From positions 313,001 through 377,000 of the forward strand of contig NW_026516239.1 of assembly GCF_025602895.1 (NCBI RefSeq): a DNA stretch of 64,000 nucleotides, written 5' to 3'. The translations under genes and the position numbers were made by a program. This document shows, one piece after another, positions 1-11,665 of the stretch. Origin of the DNA: Polychytrium aggregatum (lineage: Eukaryota > Chytridiomycota > Chytridiomycetes > Polychytriales). The notes under the pieces were generated by a model that saw only the letters and a program-made list of their open reading frames with translations, did no database searches and was not told the origin of the DNA. Position 1 is the first letter of the stretch. Each line of letters begins with the position of its first letter.

Positions 1-626
1 CGTATCTCGCCTGACCACATTCTTTTGTCCTCGCGCCGGCCCCGTCTTCCTTCGTCAGCGCCGGACATCACCAGCCTCCAGACGATCCTCATCGAGGTAA
101 CTGCACGCAATGACGGGAGGGAGCAGCACTGTTGCGCAGGCCACCGCACTATCCCCTGGTCTCTGGAGCCCGGCTCCACAGTCGGGCCGCTGTCGCCCTT
201 CTTTGCCACGGGCTCTGAAACAAGAGGCGCTCGCTCAGGAACAGGGCAATGCTGGGATTTGCCTGTGATTGTCGAGCATGGCGCTGGAATAAGCGTTCAG
301 GCTGAATGGATCCTGTCCATCGCCCTGGCCTCGAGCGCCGATCACGCTGCAGGCTCGAGCATATGTCCAGACAATGCCACGCCATATGTCGAGCCCCCCT
401 GTCGATGACCGCCGCACCCGAGCCAGCGGGCTGCTGGGCAGTCGCTACCTGCTGCCGCTTGCTGCTTGCTGCTTTCTGCCTGCTGTTACTTGCTGTTGAT
501 GCCAGTGTCCTTGTGCATCGCACTGCATCGTCCCATTCACCCGTTGCTTGCGTTCTCACTGCCCATCCGTTGTCCTTGCTGTTTCTTCCGATGTCCGTTC
601 TCGGTCTTCACAGTTCCGTCCCGACC
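1..626. other. Left-edge intergenic DNA
   Basis: No frame here resembles a known protein, and both strands are broken into short chance frames. A C/T-rich stretch with CTGCT-type repeats at about 430-500 is the only visible structure. It is the 5' flank of the carnitine acetyltransferase gene; it could also hold the end of a gene lying outside the window. Confidence 0.5.
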
Positions 627-633
627 TATAAAA
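627..633 (+). promoter_or_regulatory. TATA box of the carnitine acetyltransferase gene
   Basis: TATAAAA lies 53 bases before the chosen start codon at 680, in a C/T-rich leader. The spacing fits a core promoter with a short 5' leader and supports the choice of that ATG. Confidence 0.6.
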
Positions 634-679
634 TCCGTCCGCCTCCCGCTTCCCGCCCGCCCATCCGCTTTGCTTCGCT

Positions 680-3600
680 ATGTTTGCTCTGAAGCGTCTC
701 GCCGCGTCGCCGCTCCAACGATCCTCCACCATGGTTCTTGGCTCTGCTCGTTCCGCCCTCACTCGCTCCTCAAGCACTCTCCCGCCGCTCCCGCTGGTGC
801 CTTCGGATGCGTCCAAGCCGCTGTACAAGTTCCAGCAGTCGCTCCCAACCCTGCCGGTCCCCAAGCTCGAAGAGACGGCTGCCAAGTATCTGCGATCGGT
901 CCGTCCGCACTTGGACGATGCCGCCTTTGCCAAAACCGAGGCTGCCGTCAAGGAGTTTCTCAAGCCCGGCAGCATCGGCCATGTCCTGCAGCAGAGACTG
1001 CTCGAGGTAATAGCCGATCACCTCGACCAGAGCCCCAGATCCCCAGAGCAGAGACGCCCAGCGGCCGATGCACATTGACGTGCTGCGTCAGAGCGCTGGC
1101 AGATGTCCGGGCGTGTCGCTATGGGCCCGCACGCCCGGGCCCCGCATCGGTGTCTATCGGCCGATGTCAGCGTCAGTCAAAATGACCGGCGATGTGTCTG
1201 CCGGTGCCTGCTGATGCAGGTGTCCATGCAGCCGCTGAGAGTGCGGCTTGCTTGCTGGGCAGAGCGGTCGGCATGCCTGCTGTGTATTGCACCGGATGGT
1301 TGCTTGCCCTGCTCTTTTCGAGCCTCGGTCGCTTGGCTGAATACTCTGTGATCTGAGGACGGGTCCTCTGCTCAAGCACGACCGCCTTCCTCCGCCCCGC
1401 TGTGCTAACTCCGTGCTCGTCTCCGCCTCGACTCTTCAGAAAGCCCAAAACTCCAAGACCTCATGGCTGTACGACTGGTGGAACGACCTCTCCTACATGG
1501 CCTACCGTGATCCCGTCGTTTTCTTTGTTTCGTACTTTTACCTGTTCAAAGATGATCCCCGTGTCGAGTGGAAGTCCAATGTCCAGCGAGGCGCTGCCAT
1601 CATCCAGGCGGCCATGCAGTTCCGCCACCTTGTTGTTTCGTAAGTCTTGGTGTGGGTCCACTGGGATTCAGGGGATCGGCCAGAGTGCCTCGAGGCTGCG
1701 TCCTGGGTCAAGGGCGTTGGCAAGCAATGAACTTGGCTGGCCAGGATGCGATGTCTGCCGCAGCAGACGAAAACCATCATAGCGCACATGCTCACTCCTC
1801 CGTTCTGAAACAGCGAGGAGCTCCAGGCTGATCTGACCAAGAACAGCGCGCTCTCGGCCGACCAATACCAGTGGATGTTCAACAACTGCCGCATACCCGT
1901 CATTCCCTCCGACACCACCGCCGTGTACGATCCCCACGCCAACAACCATGTCCTCATCATCCGCAAGAACCAGTTCTTTACTTTTGAGGCCATTCACAAA
2001 GACGGTACCCCCCTGACGACCAGCGAGATTGCCAAGTAAGCATTTGGCCCCGAGCCTGCGACGCATCTGGCCATTACGGCCGGATCACTGGGCAGCATGT
2101 TTGCTTTCGCTAACGGCGGTGATTTGCTCATCCTTTCCAGGCAGCTCTCCGAGATCGTCAAGGCTGCCGGAGAAAAGAAGGGCGTCCCAGTCGGTGCTTT
2201 CACGGGCGAGGATCGTGATGTCTGGACCAAGGTAGGCTGCTGTTTGCACGAGCGGCTCGGAGGCGCGGGCGGTTGTCCTCAACCCTGGCTCCGGGGTGGT
2301 AGCGCCTTTCTTGCTTGTGTCATCAGCGACTTGGATGCATCCATGGACGTCGCAGCGATTCTCGCAATCAGAGACTTTGGCTCTCGTTGGTTGCGTAGTC
2401 CCGGTGTATTCCTTAGTCTCATCGGTGCTGCATATCATCTCACAGACTCGAGAGGAGTTCCTGGCCACCTCGCCCAAGAACAAGGCTTTCCTGACTGCGA
2501 TTGAGTCGTCTGCCTTTGTTCTCTGTCTGGACGACAGTGCCCCTGTCACCCGCATTGAGGTTTGTAACGACATCTCCTCTCGCAGCATTGCCTGATATTG
2601 CTGCATCCTTCGGCGACTCGGCGATGTTACTTCCCCGCAGCACCGCCAGGCGATTGTGCCCATGGCTTGTGCCCCTCTTTAACGCGGTGGGATCGTTGCG
2701 AATGATTGCAGGCCAGCCGCGGTCTGTGGCACGGCGATGGACAGAACCGCTTCTACGATAAGCCCCTCGAGTTCACGGTGTTTGAGAACGGCAAGGCTGG
2801 ATTCCTCGGCGAGCACTCGATGATGGATGGCACCCCCACGCATCGCATGTGCGAGTGGATCCTCGATAGGTGAGATGACATGGCAGTTGTCTCGATGTGC
2901 AGCTGACACCGCATCGATCCGCCAACTCCTCCTTCCGGCCACTCATACTCTGCCGACTGTCCTGCCAGCCTTGCCAAGAACTCCATCAACCATGGCAGCA
3001 AGGCCATCCGCCCAGACCTTGTTCCTCCCAAGAAGCTGGAGTTTGTGCTGACCCCCAGCCTCGAGCGCCAGCTCGAACAAGCGGTGTCCAAGTTCGACAA
3101 GACCGTTCAGGATCACAACCTGCAGGTTCTTGCCTACCGTGGCTTCGGTAAGGATTTTATCAAGACCGTCAAGTTCTCCCCCGATGCCTTTGTCCAGATG
3201 GCCATCCAGCTGGCCTACTACAAAATGCACAAGGTGTCGCGACCCACATACGAGAGCGCCCAGACCCGCAAGTTCCAGTTTGGCCGCACCGAGACCTGCC
3301 GCTCGGTCTCTCTGGAGAGCAGCGCCTTTGTCAAGGCTTTCACGAACGAGGGTGTCGCCGCTGGACAAGTTGACAACACCGTCAAGGCTAAGCTGCTGAA
3401 GGCCGCCGTCGACTCGCACGTCAGCTACATGGCCGATGCCGTGGATGGCCGCGGATGCGACCGCCATTTGTTCGGTAAGTGGCGGCGATGCACTTGTGGG
3501 GGCGGACAGAGAGCGATCGAATGGATGGCCAGATCAACAGAGGGTGGCTAGATGAGTGCGTGAAGATCAGCGTGTCTGAATACTGATCTGCTCCATGCGC

Positions 3601-4005
3601 TTGCGTTGCGATGTCTTCCACTTGCGGTCCAAACAATCCACTCCTCTCGGTGCCATGCGTCGATATGCATCCTTAGGCCTGAAGCTCTCGCTCAAGGATG
3701 GCGAGACTGTCCCGGCCATCTTTGCCGATCCCGCCTACAACCTCACCCGCCACTGGAACATCTCGACCTCCCAGATCAGCTCTGAGTACTATGACGGCTG
3801 GGGCTGGGGTGAGGTCGTCCCCGACGGATACGGTATCGCCTACATGATCAAGGAGAAGACCCTGCACTTCAATGTTGTCTCGCTCAACGGTCTGCGACCC
3901 GACCGCCTTGCACACTACATCGGCGAGGCCCTGGACGAGATGCGTCAGGTGCTTACCGCCGTGGCCCCCAAGCCCAGCAACGAGCCCGTCAAGGCCAAGC
4001 TGTAA
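680..4005 (+). CDS. Carnitine O-acetyltransferase, probably mitochondrial and peroxisomal
   Basis: It transfers acetyl groups between CoA and carnitine, shuttling acetyl units between peroxisome, cytosol and mitochondrion. Eight exons: 680-1006, 1440-1639, 1814-2035, 2141-2231, 2446-2559, 2712-2869, 2969-3474, 3677-4005; all introns GT-AG; 648 residues, normal for the family. Seen: the catalytic-His motif GEHSMMDGTP (His about residue 353), a choline/carnitine acyltransferase core throughout (for example QYQWMFNNCRIPV) and DRHLFGLK near the last splice junction. The N-terminus (MFALKRLAASPLQRSS) is basic, Ser/Ala-rich and free of acidic residues, like a mitochondrial presequence. The C-terminus is AKL, a standard PTS1 peroxisomal signal. 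Yeast Cat2 carries the same pair of signals. Intron 1 has the branch point TGCTAAC near 1401. Which form is made, and how the presequence is skipped for peroxisomal import, is not visible. Confidence 0.93.
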
Positions 4006-5169
4006 TCGCACGAGGCCGCACCTGCCCCGGAGACCAATGAGTTCTCAATGGATGTGTGATCCTCCGTGTCCCCCGTCCCTACTAATTCCAAGGGCAAGCG
4101 AATGAATATAAACGCTGGCTGAGTCACAGGCCGCGGCGGATCTTCACGACGACCACTGGTGCATCTTTGCTGTACCAAACATCGCCCTCTCTTGGTGAGT
4201 GGCAGCAGCAGCGTGTTGGATTGACAATCAGACGACAGAGACCCACAGGGCACATGTGCGCATTTCCTCCAAGCTCGGCCCAACATCCTGCTTCCTTGGC
4301 TGACACTGATCCCATCGCTATGGCCAGGCTGGATAGCAGGCGCGTGACCGCCTCCACACCGGCCAATCGCCGCGGGCCAGCAGCCGAGCACATCCAACAC
4401 AACAAGCACATCCAACACAACAAAGCCGCGGCCCTTCGCGCCCCAAAGAGACGTGCCAGCGAGAGCCCTCGGCGGCAGCGAGAGCGTTCTCGCGGGCGAT
4501 CTGGCTGGCTCTGTGCCCGTGACAGGTCCGCCTGTCTTCCTTTTTTCGCAGATACAACACCTCGCCTGCCTCGGCGATACTCCTGTCTCTCCCAGGCATC
4601 TGCGTCCGCATTTGCATCTGCGTCTGCGTCTCCATCGGCCCCGTCGACGGCCTCCGATCCGCCCTGCTGCCCCCTGTCGACCGCTCGTGAGATCGATTTG
4701 CCAAAGTAATGTCCTGTCTCCCCTCCCCGACCGGGGCCCATCGGCATGCTCGTCGGCTCGGCCACTCGGGCCATCCTGACCCCCAGAGCGCTGCGAGAAT
4801 CCGGGTCGCTATTGTTCTTGGCGCATTATCTGCCCTCGCTGCCGTCAATGACCGGCGGCCTTGTTTTCCTCGATCGACGAGCGGGGCTGCCAATCACACT
4901 GCGTGCAGTCTGCCCTTTCCCGGCCGCCTCTTGCACCAAGATCGTTGCGATGTTCCGGTTGCAGCTCGCTGACCTCCCTCTTCCGAACCCATCCTTCCTC
5001 TCGCCTCTGTGGGCCTTCACCTCAGACCCCGTGGCTGTCTCCGACTCTTTGAATATCCCCTCACGCCCCATCGATTCCGTTCTAGTGTCCCTTGGTGATC
5101 CGTCGATTCCCAAAAGCCTCAGCGTTCAGTCCACTCTTCCCCCCCATCTAAAGCAGTAACTGCGACATC
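4006..5169. other. Intergenic region between the carnitine acetyltransferase and MYND genes
   Basis: An AT-rich patch (AATGAATATAAA) at 4101-4112 is a plausible polyadenylation region for the upstream gene. Positions 4389-4424 hold two copies of a roughly 16-base unit (acatccaacacaacaa-like), and 4600-4640 holds TCTGCG-type hexamer repeats. I see no coding sequence with family similarity; the rest is probably 5' flank of the next gene. Confidence 0.45.
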
Positions 5170-7513
5170 ATGGACGCAAACTCTACTGCCACCAACGTCA
5201 CCGAGCCCATCCTCGCCCAGGTCAAGGACGAAATTTTTCGTTTTGTGGTGCAAGTCCAAGCGGAGCCCCTGGCCGCCTTGACAGAGCTGCCGCATGTGGC
5301 CATCGGGCTGTTCCTGATCCTGGCCCTGCCCTCGCTGTTCGCTTTGGTGTGGAGCTTGACCAGCGCCCCAAGCCCCAACAAGGTACATCGCTTATACCCT
5401 TGTATCATATGGCCAGCTCGCTCCCGTCGCAGTGGCCCTCTGCTAACAAAAGTCCTCATCAATCGCAGGCACCCGCCCCGGTTTCCTCGGAGGGCCTGCC
5501 GTGGCAAAAGACAGATCCTGCCGATGTGGAGGAATTCAAGAAGGCCGCTGCAGCTGTCCCTGTCACAGAAGCACCCTGGCTTATCGGCTACAGCGCCAAG
5601 GCCGTGTCCGTGACCGAAGACGGCAATCTGCGAGCCATCGACTTTACTTACCACGGCGGCGTGCCCACCGTCGAAGACGTCGAGATTGCTCTGCTCAAGG
5701 CCATCGTTCGTCCGATGATGGGACAGCCCGCCAAACCCAAGATTGCTGCCTTCCTGGCCTCGCGCACCTGCGACGACAAGCTTGTCCAGGCTGTCGGGCA
5801 AGCCTTTGAATCCTTCAAGGTCCGCATCACCACTGTCGAGGAGTCTCAAGCCGAGCTGGAGGAGCTGAAGAAGAAGCGCGGTTCTGAGCACAGATCCATC
5901 CCCGGCGGTCCTGCCTCCGTTCCTGCTCCCGGAAGTGTTGCGGCTGTTGGTGCTGCTGCTGCTGCTGCTGCCGCTGCTGCCCCTGCTCCCGACAAGAAAC
6001 CCGAGTTTATCAAGCAGCCCAACCGCGGCTGTTTCGTCTGCCACCAAGATATCGACGGCAAGCCGAGCCAGTGCAGTGCCTGCAAGGCTGTCATCTACTG
6101 CGGACCTGCGTGTGCGGTAAGCTTTAAATTTCGCCGCATGAGGCCGAGATCGCCTGGACTGGGATCGCCGGTGCGAATCCCAGCTCGTGGGTCGATCGTG
6201 CAGCCACATCCGCCAACCGCACGTCGTGACTCTGGCATCTGAAAGCCAGCGCATTCGCTAACCACCACGGGTTCTCTACCACGTCCTCGATGGCTGTTCG
6301 TGTACCATCCGGCCTCGCGCTGCAGAAAAAAGACTGGCCTCAACATAAGCTCATGTGTCCCTCCTTCAAAGCCAACATGGCCCGCCTCGAAAACGAGTCG
6401 CTCCACAATATGCCCTTTACCTACTATTCGTCCTCGGCCAAGCACCTCTCCAACTACAACCAGATGCCCTTCCTCGTCAACAAGGAGCGCCATAACATGG
6501 GTCTCTACCGCCGACTGTGCAACTGCTACAACCAGTTCCCCTTCGGCGAGCTCACCGGCGAAAATGCTGCCCAGATCCAAAACAACAACATTACCGACCC
6601 CAAGGCCAAGTTCGATACTCTGGCTCTCCCCGACGAGCTGTACCCTCTCAACAAGGCCCTCCCTGATGACGTTGATCCCCGCAGCGTTGATTCCTGGCAA
6701 AAGTACTTCGAAGCCAAGGGACTTCCGTTTGATTCGCCCGTTGCTCTCATCCTCGAGGTTCCGCTGACGATCTGGCACCTGCTCAACACATACTATCTCA
6801 AGGACAAGGGTAAGTGCCTCGTGCAGTGTTGCATTGTTGCAGTTTTGCGGTTTGTCGACTGGAATGACGTGTCGTGCGTTGTATGGCCTATTTGGTGCAG
6901 TCGCTAACCCTGGACTGGTCCATCTCTGTTCGTCCTCCGCTCTCGCTCCCGCTCTGCAGCCATCCCCGAGAAGCTGACGATTCACTTGATTGGTGTCGAG
7001 AAAGAGGCCGATCTGATTCCACTCTTTGAGATCCTGACTGCCTTCATGCCCAACACCAAGATCGTCATCCACATGATCGGCCCTGCCATCAGCAAGCGCC
7101 TGCGCCCCGAACACCGCACCTACCACTTCACGTCCCACACCGGCAAGGGCAGTCTCTCGATCTCCCTCCGCCCAGAGATGTACATCCCTCCCTTCCTCGA
7201 GGGAACCGCCCCCGAGCAAGAGGGCAGCTTGGCCGTTGAGAAGCCCGATGTCATTATTGGCTTGAACACGGCTTTCCTGGCCTACCAGACCTGGATCCCC
7301 AGCTTGAAGATGATCATCGACAAGAAGCAGCCGAGCCTGTTCACCGAGGGCATGGAGCAGGCCCTCGAGCAGGTCAACAAGAACCTCCCGATGCTGGGTG
7401 GCACCCTCAGCATCCTCCCCCAGGTGAACCCCTTCCGACAGCCTCTGTTCCAGTTCAAGAAGGACATGAACTTGCCGGCCTGGAGCAACGGCTTTATTTG
7501 TGGAGTCAACTAA
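5170..7513 (+). CDS. MYND zinc-finger protein with MSS51-like C-terminal domain and N-terminal membrane anchor
   Basis: Four exons: 5170-5382, 5469-6116, 6326-6809, 6960-7513; 632 residues. A hydrophobic segment at about residues 42-63 (IGLFLILALPSLFALVW) predicts one membrane anchor. A low-complexity linker with a run of about ten Ala precedes a MYND finger at about residues 270-305: CFVCHQ, CSAC, YCGPACAKKDWPQHKLMC. The finger is split by intron 2, and splicing at 6116/6326 restores the Cys-x3-Asp-Trp-x2-His-Lys-x2-Cys spacing exactly, which supports that junction. The rest resembles the MSS51/ZMYND C-terminal domain (LTIHLIGVEKEADLI, MIGPAI, DVIIGLNTAF, NPFRQPLF). Yeast Mss51 is a mitochondrial translation regulator for Cox1. 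This copy differs in its anchor and long linker, so a direct Mss51 role is only a guess; the family has many paralogues. Confidence 0.82.
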
Positions 7514-8275
7514 ACGAGGGCGGGCGCTTGCTTGCCCCCCTGAGTGCGTGCTGCCTCCACCCTTGTCCCCCCTCCTTGCCCTCACCCGATCATGCAACGG
7601 CCTGATGACGCTCCTGTGTATGAAATTGAATCGGTACAACCCAATATATTGGCTCGGCTGTACGGCTCAACTCAGAAGAAAGGAAAGAAAGGTGATGAGG
7701 GAGGAGCACAGTGCCAAAGCGGCCTGTTGGCCTCGTTGACCCGCATCCACTTTGTCAAGAGGCATAGCCGCGAGTTGCCGGAATTGGTTGGACTACGTGC
7801 GGCCACTGACGAACCCGCAGGAGGCACACAGCTCAGCCCAGTCGAAGAACAACGCACCATCGGTCGAGTCGCTGCTGTTGCTGATCAAAGTAGTATATAT
7901 TATCGTTTTTAGCGACGGGAGTAGGAGGGTTGAGGGGACCAGGCAAGTTGTGGATCATTGTGGAAAGTATGGGGGCAAATAGGTTGGTGGGTGAGAGGGT
8001 GCACTTTGGCTGATGTCGGGGGTGCTTGGTCCAGAAGCCAGTCTGGGGAGCCACCATCGGCACCGCATCGGCAGCGAGGAGATAGGGTGAAATATGGATA
8101 GGGGGCGGATGAATAGAAGATGAGATGGTAGAGGGAGGGGGATACATTGCAGAGCATAATTAACAGCCGATGGTTTTATTACAAGCGACTGACGGCAAGC
8201 CCGCATAGAAGCATGCGGCCGAGTTCTGGTCTCCCTTGGGTGGACGACACCGACACAGCCGCGGCAACGAAGCGC
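7514..8275. other. Convergent 3' flanks of the MYND gene and the chitinase gene
   Basis: No coding sequence recognised. AT-rich patches near 7620-7660 and 7890-7910 could serve 3' end formation of the plus-strand gene. The remainder is G-rich on the plus strand (7910-8140) without clear repeats. Confidence 0.4.
8175..8180 (-). terminator. Possible polyadenylation signal of the chitinase gene
   Basis: AATAAA on the minus strand about 100 bases past the chitinase stop codon, in an AT-rich patch. Position and sequence fit a poly(A) signal, but this hexamer is often absent or degenerate in fungi. Confidence 0.35.
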
Positions 8276-10061
8276 TTAGAGGAAGGCGCCAGTGGCAGCG
8301 TTGTAGAGCTCAGAGTTGTAGTCCTCAGAGAGCTCCCAGAACATGACACCGCTGAGACCCTGGCTCTTGGCCCAGGAAGCCTTGGCGGCGACGGACTGGG
8401 TGTCGTCGTAGGAAATGAAGACGGTGCCGTTGAAGAGGGTGGGGGACTCGGCAAAGTTGAAGTACTGGCGCTTCCAGCTGCCGGCGGGGGTGGTGGGGTT
8501 GCTGAGGACGCCGTCCTTGCGCATGTTGCGGTACATCCAGACACCGGTGTAGTAGCTCTGGCCACAAGGGTCGGTCCAGGGAGCAGCGGCATCGAGCGAG
8601 TCACCGGGGATGGGAGGGCAGGCCTTGGGGTTCTTGGAGTCCTGGGTGCCCGAGGGGAGCTTGCAGAGCTGGTAGAGACCGTTGTTCTTGGCCTTGCTGC
8701 CGGCCTCGACAGCCCAGGAGCGGCCGTAGAAGGCAATGCCGGCGACGAGCTGGTTCTTGGAGACACCAGACGAGATGTAGCTGGTGATGGCGCTGCTGAT
8801 GGAGATCTGCTTGTTGCCGTCGTAGACGCCGTTGGAGGCAGGCTCCTGGGGATCGCTGGAGCCGGGGAAGTTCAGGGGCGAGTTGAAATCGGTGTAGGCG
8901 TTCCAGGAACCGTAAAAGTCATAGGTCATGACCTGGAAGTAGGACAGCGACTTGGCATACTGGGCGAGGTAGTTGGTGCCGCCGACGGTGTAGCGGGAGG
9001 CCTCGCCGGATCCAGCAATCGAGATGATGCGGTCGGAGCCAAGCTCGGTGCGGAGCTGCGAAAGAAGGGTGTTGAAGTTGACGGCGTCCTGGGGGTCGAC
9101 CGAGTTGCAGCCGAGACCGCCACCTCCGGGGTACTCCCAGTCAATGTCGACACCATCGAACTGGTACTCGTCCAGGAAGGTGTGGACGTTCTTGACAAAG
9201 GCAGCGCGGGCGGTGCTGCTAGCAGCAACCTTGGAGAAGTTGACCGAGCCGGACCAGCCACCGATGGAGACGACGGCGCGGAGGTTGGAGTTGGCCGAGC
9301 GGGCCTTGGAGAGGTGGTAGATGCCACCGTCGGTGAGGGTCGAGAAGGCGGGGAAGTCCTTGTTCTTGGTGTTGTCGGAGCCGCGGAAGTCACCCCACAT
9401 GTCGAAGCTCATGAGAGAGCCGTCGGTGTCGACGTTGAAGAAGGCATAGTTGACGACGGTCAGCTTGGAGACATCGACCTTGTCGATGATGTTCTCGGGG
9501 CGCGAGTACTGCGACCAGTTGGGCCAGTAGGCGACGGCGCCGACCTTGGAGGGGGCCTTGCGGTAGTTGAAGCCGCCGTTGGGAGGAGGAGGGGGAGGGC
9601 TGGGGGTCTTGGTGGGCTTGGACTTGGTGGTGGTGGTCTTGGTGGTCTTGGTCTTCTTGCCCTTGGTAGTGGTGGTCTTCTTGCCCTTGGTGGTGGTGGT
9701 CTTCTTGCCCTTGGCAGCGGCAGCAGCAAAGTTGCTGTTGTCAGGCTTGGCAACGCAGAGGACGTCACCTCCGTTCTGCTGGCAGACCTGGCCAGAGGGG
9801 CAGTAGTGGATGGTATCGGTGCCGGCTGGAATGGAGGCAGGGAGCGATGCAGAGCGTGAGCAAAGTATCCAAGCAGAGAGCGATGTGGCCCCAGGGGAGC
9901 AATGCCGCCTCACTCAGCCGGAGGATAGACTTACAGATAACCCATTCGCGGCCAACGCCAGGCTGGACGCAACGGGTGGTCGACGAGGTCTGCTGGGCGG
10001 CGCCAAAGGTGGCAGCCGACGAGAGCAGGAGGGCGGCAGCGAACAGAGACTTGAGAGACAT
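8276..10061 (-). CDS. Secreted GH18 chitinase with Cys-rich chitin-binding-like module
   Basis: It hydrolyses beta-1,4 GlcNAc bonds of chitin outside the cell, for wall remodelling or feeding. Two exons: 9935-10061 and 8276-9825 (minus strand), one GT-AG intron; 558 residues. Residues 1-22 (MSLKSLFAAALLLSSAATFG) are a typical signal peptide. A four-Cys module (CVQPG, YCPSGQVCQQ, VLC), similar to CBM19, follows. Then comes an unusual linker of three KGKKTTTT-like units and a Pro run. The catalytic domain holds VSIGGW and DGVDIDWEYP, with the proton-donor Glu about residue 273, plus the MTYDFYG strand and late VMFWELSEDY. All GH18 hallmark residues are present, so it should be active. Codon use is strongly biased to C-ending codons, suggesting high expression. 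Confidence 0.94.
9650..9722. repeat. 24-bp coding tandem repeat in the chitinase linker
   Basis: About three near-identical 24-base units, each encoding KGKKTTTT on the minus strand, form the linker between the chitin-binding-like module and the catalytic domain. Such arrays change length easily. Confidence 0.75.
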
Positions 10062-10123
10062 GGCAAGAGAAGGCTGCTGCGGGAGGCGGTGGTGTCAGCG
10101 AAGGGAGCGACGGGCGGCGCCGG

Positions 10124-10130
10124 ATTTATA
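10124..10130 (-). promoter_or_regulatory. TATA box of the chitinase gene
   Basis: TATAAAT on the minus strand, 63 bases before the chitinase start codon. The spacing matches the boxes before the carnitine acetyltransferase (53) and adenosylhomocysteinase (57) genes in this window. Confidence 0.55.
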
Positions 10131-10494
10131 GGCATGCACCAGCGACCCAGGTCCAGGACAAGCACCGATGCCACAGCGACGGCGTGAAGGGAGGGGGAGC
10201 CGCCTCTGGGGAGCACGCAGCACAGGCGACGCAACACCAAAAGAAAGACTCCCCTCACACGGGGGCACTTGAGCAAGTACAGGGACAGGGATGGGACAGC
10301 GCGTGACCGGGGCTGGCAAGAGCCATCAAGAGGCGGTGGTGGAGGACAAGAAGCACAAAGGTGCAGACAGGACGATCGTGGCAAGGGACGAGCGCACGAC
10401 AGGGGCGACTGAGACGAAAAGGAAAGGAAAACGCAAGCGGTGGGCGCGATGGCGGCCGCGATCGGCGACGAAGGAGATCGTGTGGAGGGGCAGG

Positions 10495-10572
10495 TGAGCG
10501 ATGGATGGCTGAGCGATGATAGTGCTAAGTGATGGATAGTACCGAGTGATGGATAGTGCCGAGTGATGGACA
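10495..10572. repeat. Imperfect 18-19 bp tandem repeat, about four units
   Basis: Units of the form GAGTGATGGATAGTGCC recur about four times with a few substitutions (tgatagtgcta, tggatagtacc, tggatagtgcc, tggacagcg). Noncoding, about 430-510 bases upstream of the chitinase start. Confidence 0.7.
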
Positions 10573-11547
10573 GCGTTGCAGAGGACATGGGCCGGCGGTG
10601 GGTGGTGGCCGATGAACATGGCAGCGGCGAATGCGTCCAGGACAGGCAACCAAACGAGGAAGGACCACCACAGCACTGCTAATACTCACAGCACCGCCGA
10701 TGCTCACACAGTGCTGCTCATGCTCAAACAGAGACTCAAATTTGCTGCTCGGCTGTACAGCGGGGCTCGTCAGGTGCCAACCCCGCCACGGCCCACACGA
10801 GCCCGGCTTTGGTCTCGCCGCTTGTCTTTTCCCAAGGCGGCTGGGGAAGCAGAAGGCAGAGGGAAGGCCTTGTTGGGCCCCGGCCCCCGTGGCAAGTCAA
10901 GCCAAGTCGAGACAAGCCAAGGCAAGGCAAGGCAAGCCGTGAGCACATCCCATCCCCCACCAAGGCCGGCGATCCTTCTTGTCGAAGCACTGATTCTCTG
11001 GGATGCCCCACCTGCCCTGCGATGCTCCCTTGGACGCCTTTCCTCTGCTCCGTCGCCTGCGAGCACGCTTGCAAGCCGTGGGAACGGTCGTGTGCTTGCT
11101 CGCCTGCCAATGTGCTGGGCGAGACGGTCCCTGGTTGCTCGCATGTCATGGCATGATCGCATCAGCCGGGGTGGCTTGTGTGGGTTGTGAATCGGCACCT
11201 ACGTAATCCCCTCGCCGAGGTCCTCGGCGACATTGCTCCTTGCCCCGCGTCTTCCTCCCTCAAGGTATGTCCTCTGGTCTCGGATCCAGGCGACGGTGGA
11301 GCATCTCGGGCAGGAGCCGTCTCGACATCACAAACGATTCCACCCGTTTGGTCGCTCCCGCCGAGTGTATGAGACGATCCATGTGTCTCATTGTTTCGGC
11401 ATGCTGCATGCCTGGCCTGCTCTGTCCTCGTCTCAGTGGCCCGATGCCAGATGCCAGGTCCTACAGTCGCATCCGTGCTCGGAAGTACACTGCAATGGCT
11501 CATTGGCACTGAGACTGGCGCTGTCGCTGGAAATCTACACTCCACGG

Positions 11548-11665
11548 TGTTCATCGCCCATCGCCCATCGCCCATCGCCCATCATGCATCCCATGGTGTC
11601 CATGTCGACCATCGCACATCGTCGTCCATCGCACATTGCACATCTTCGTCCATCGCACTCCGTCG
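11548..11665. repeat. CATCGCC minisatellite and degenerate continuation
   Basis: About five head-to-tail CATCGCC units, then degenerate CATCG(T/C)(C/A) repeats, ending about 250 bases before the Sec1 start codon. Confidence 0.65.

Noticed and set aside
6170-6285. tRNA-like stretch on the minus strand inside MYND intron 2: GTGGTTAGCGAATGCG resembles a D-arm/A-box and CTGGCTTTCAGATGCCAG an anticodon arm.
   Set aside because: The anticodon loop would have eight bases, no proper T-arm/B-box follows at the right distance on that strand, and no acceptor stem pairs. The GGTGCGAATCC nearby is on the opposite strand.
8147-9859. Long plus-strand open frame (570 codons) opposite the chitinase.
   Set aside because: It mirrors the strongly codon-biased chitinase on the other strand and has no similarity of its own.
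11400-11550. Possible gene in the chitinase-Sec1 spacer.
   Set aside because: Several short frames overlap on both strands, none with conserved residues or consistent splice signals.
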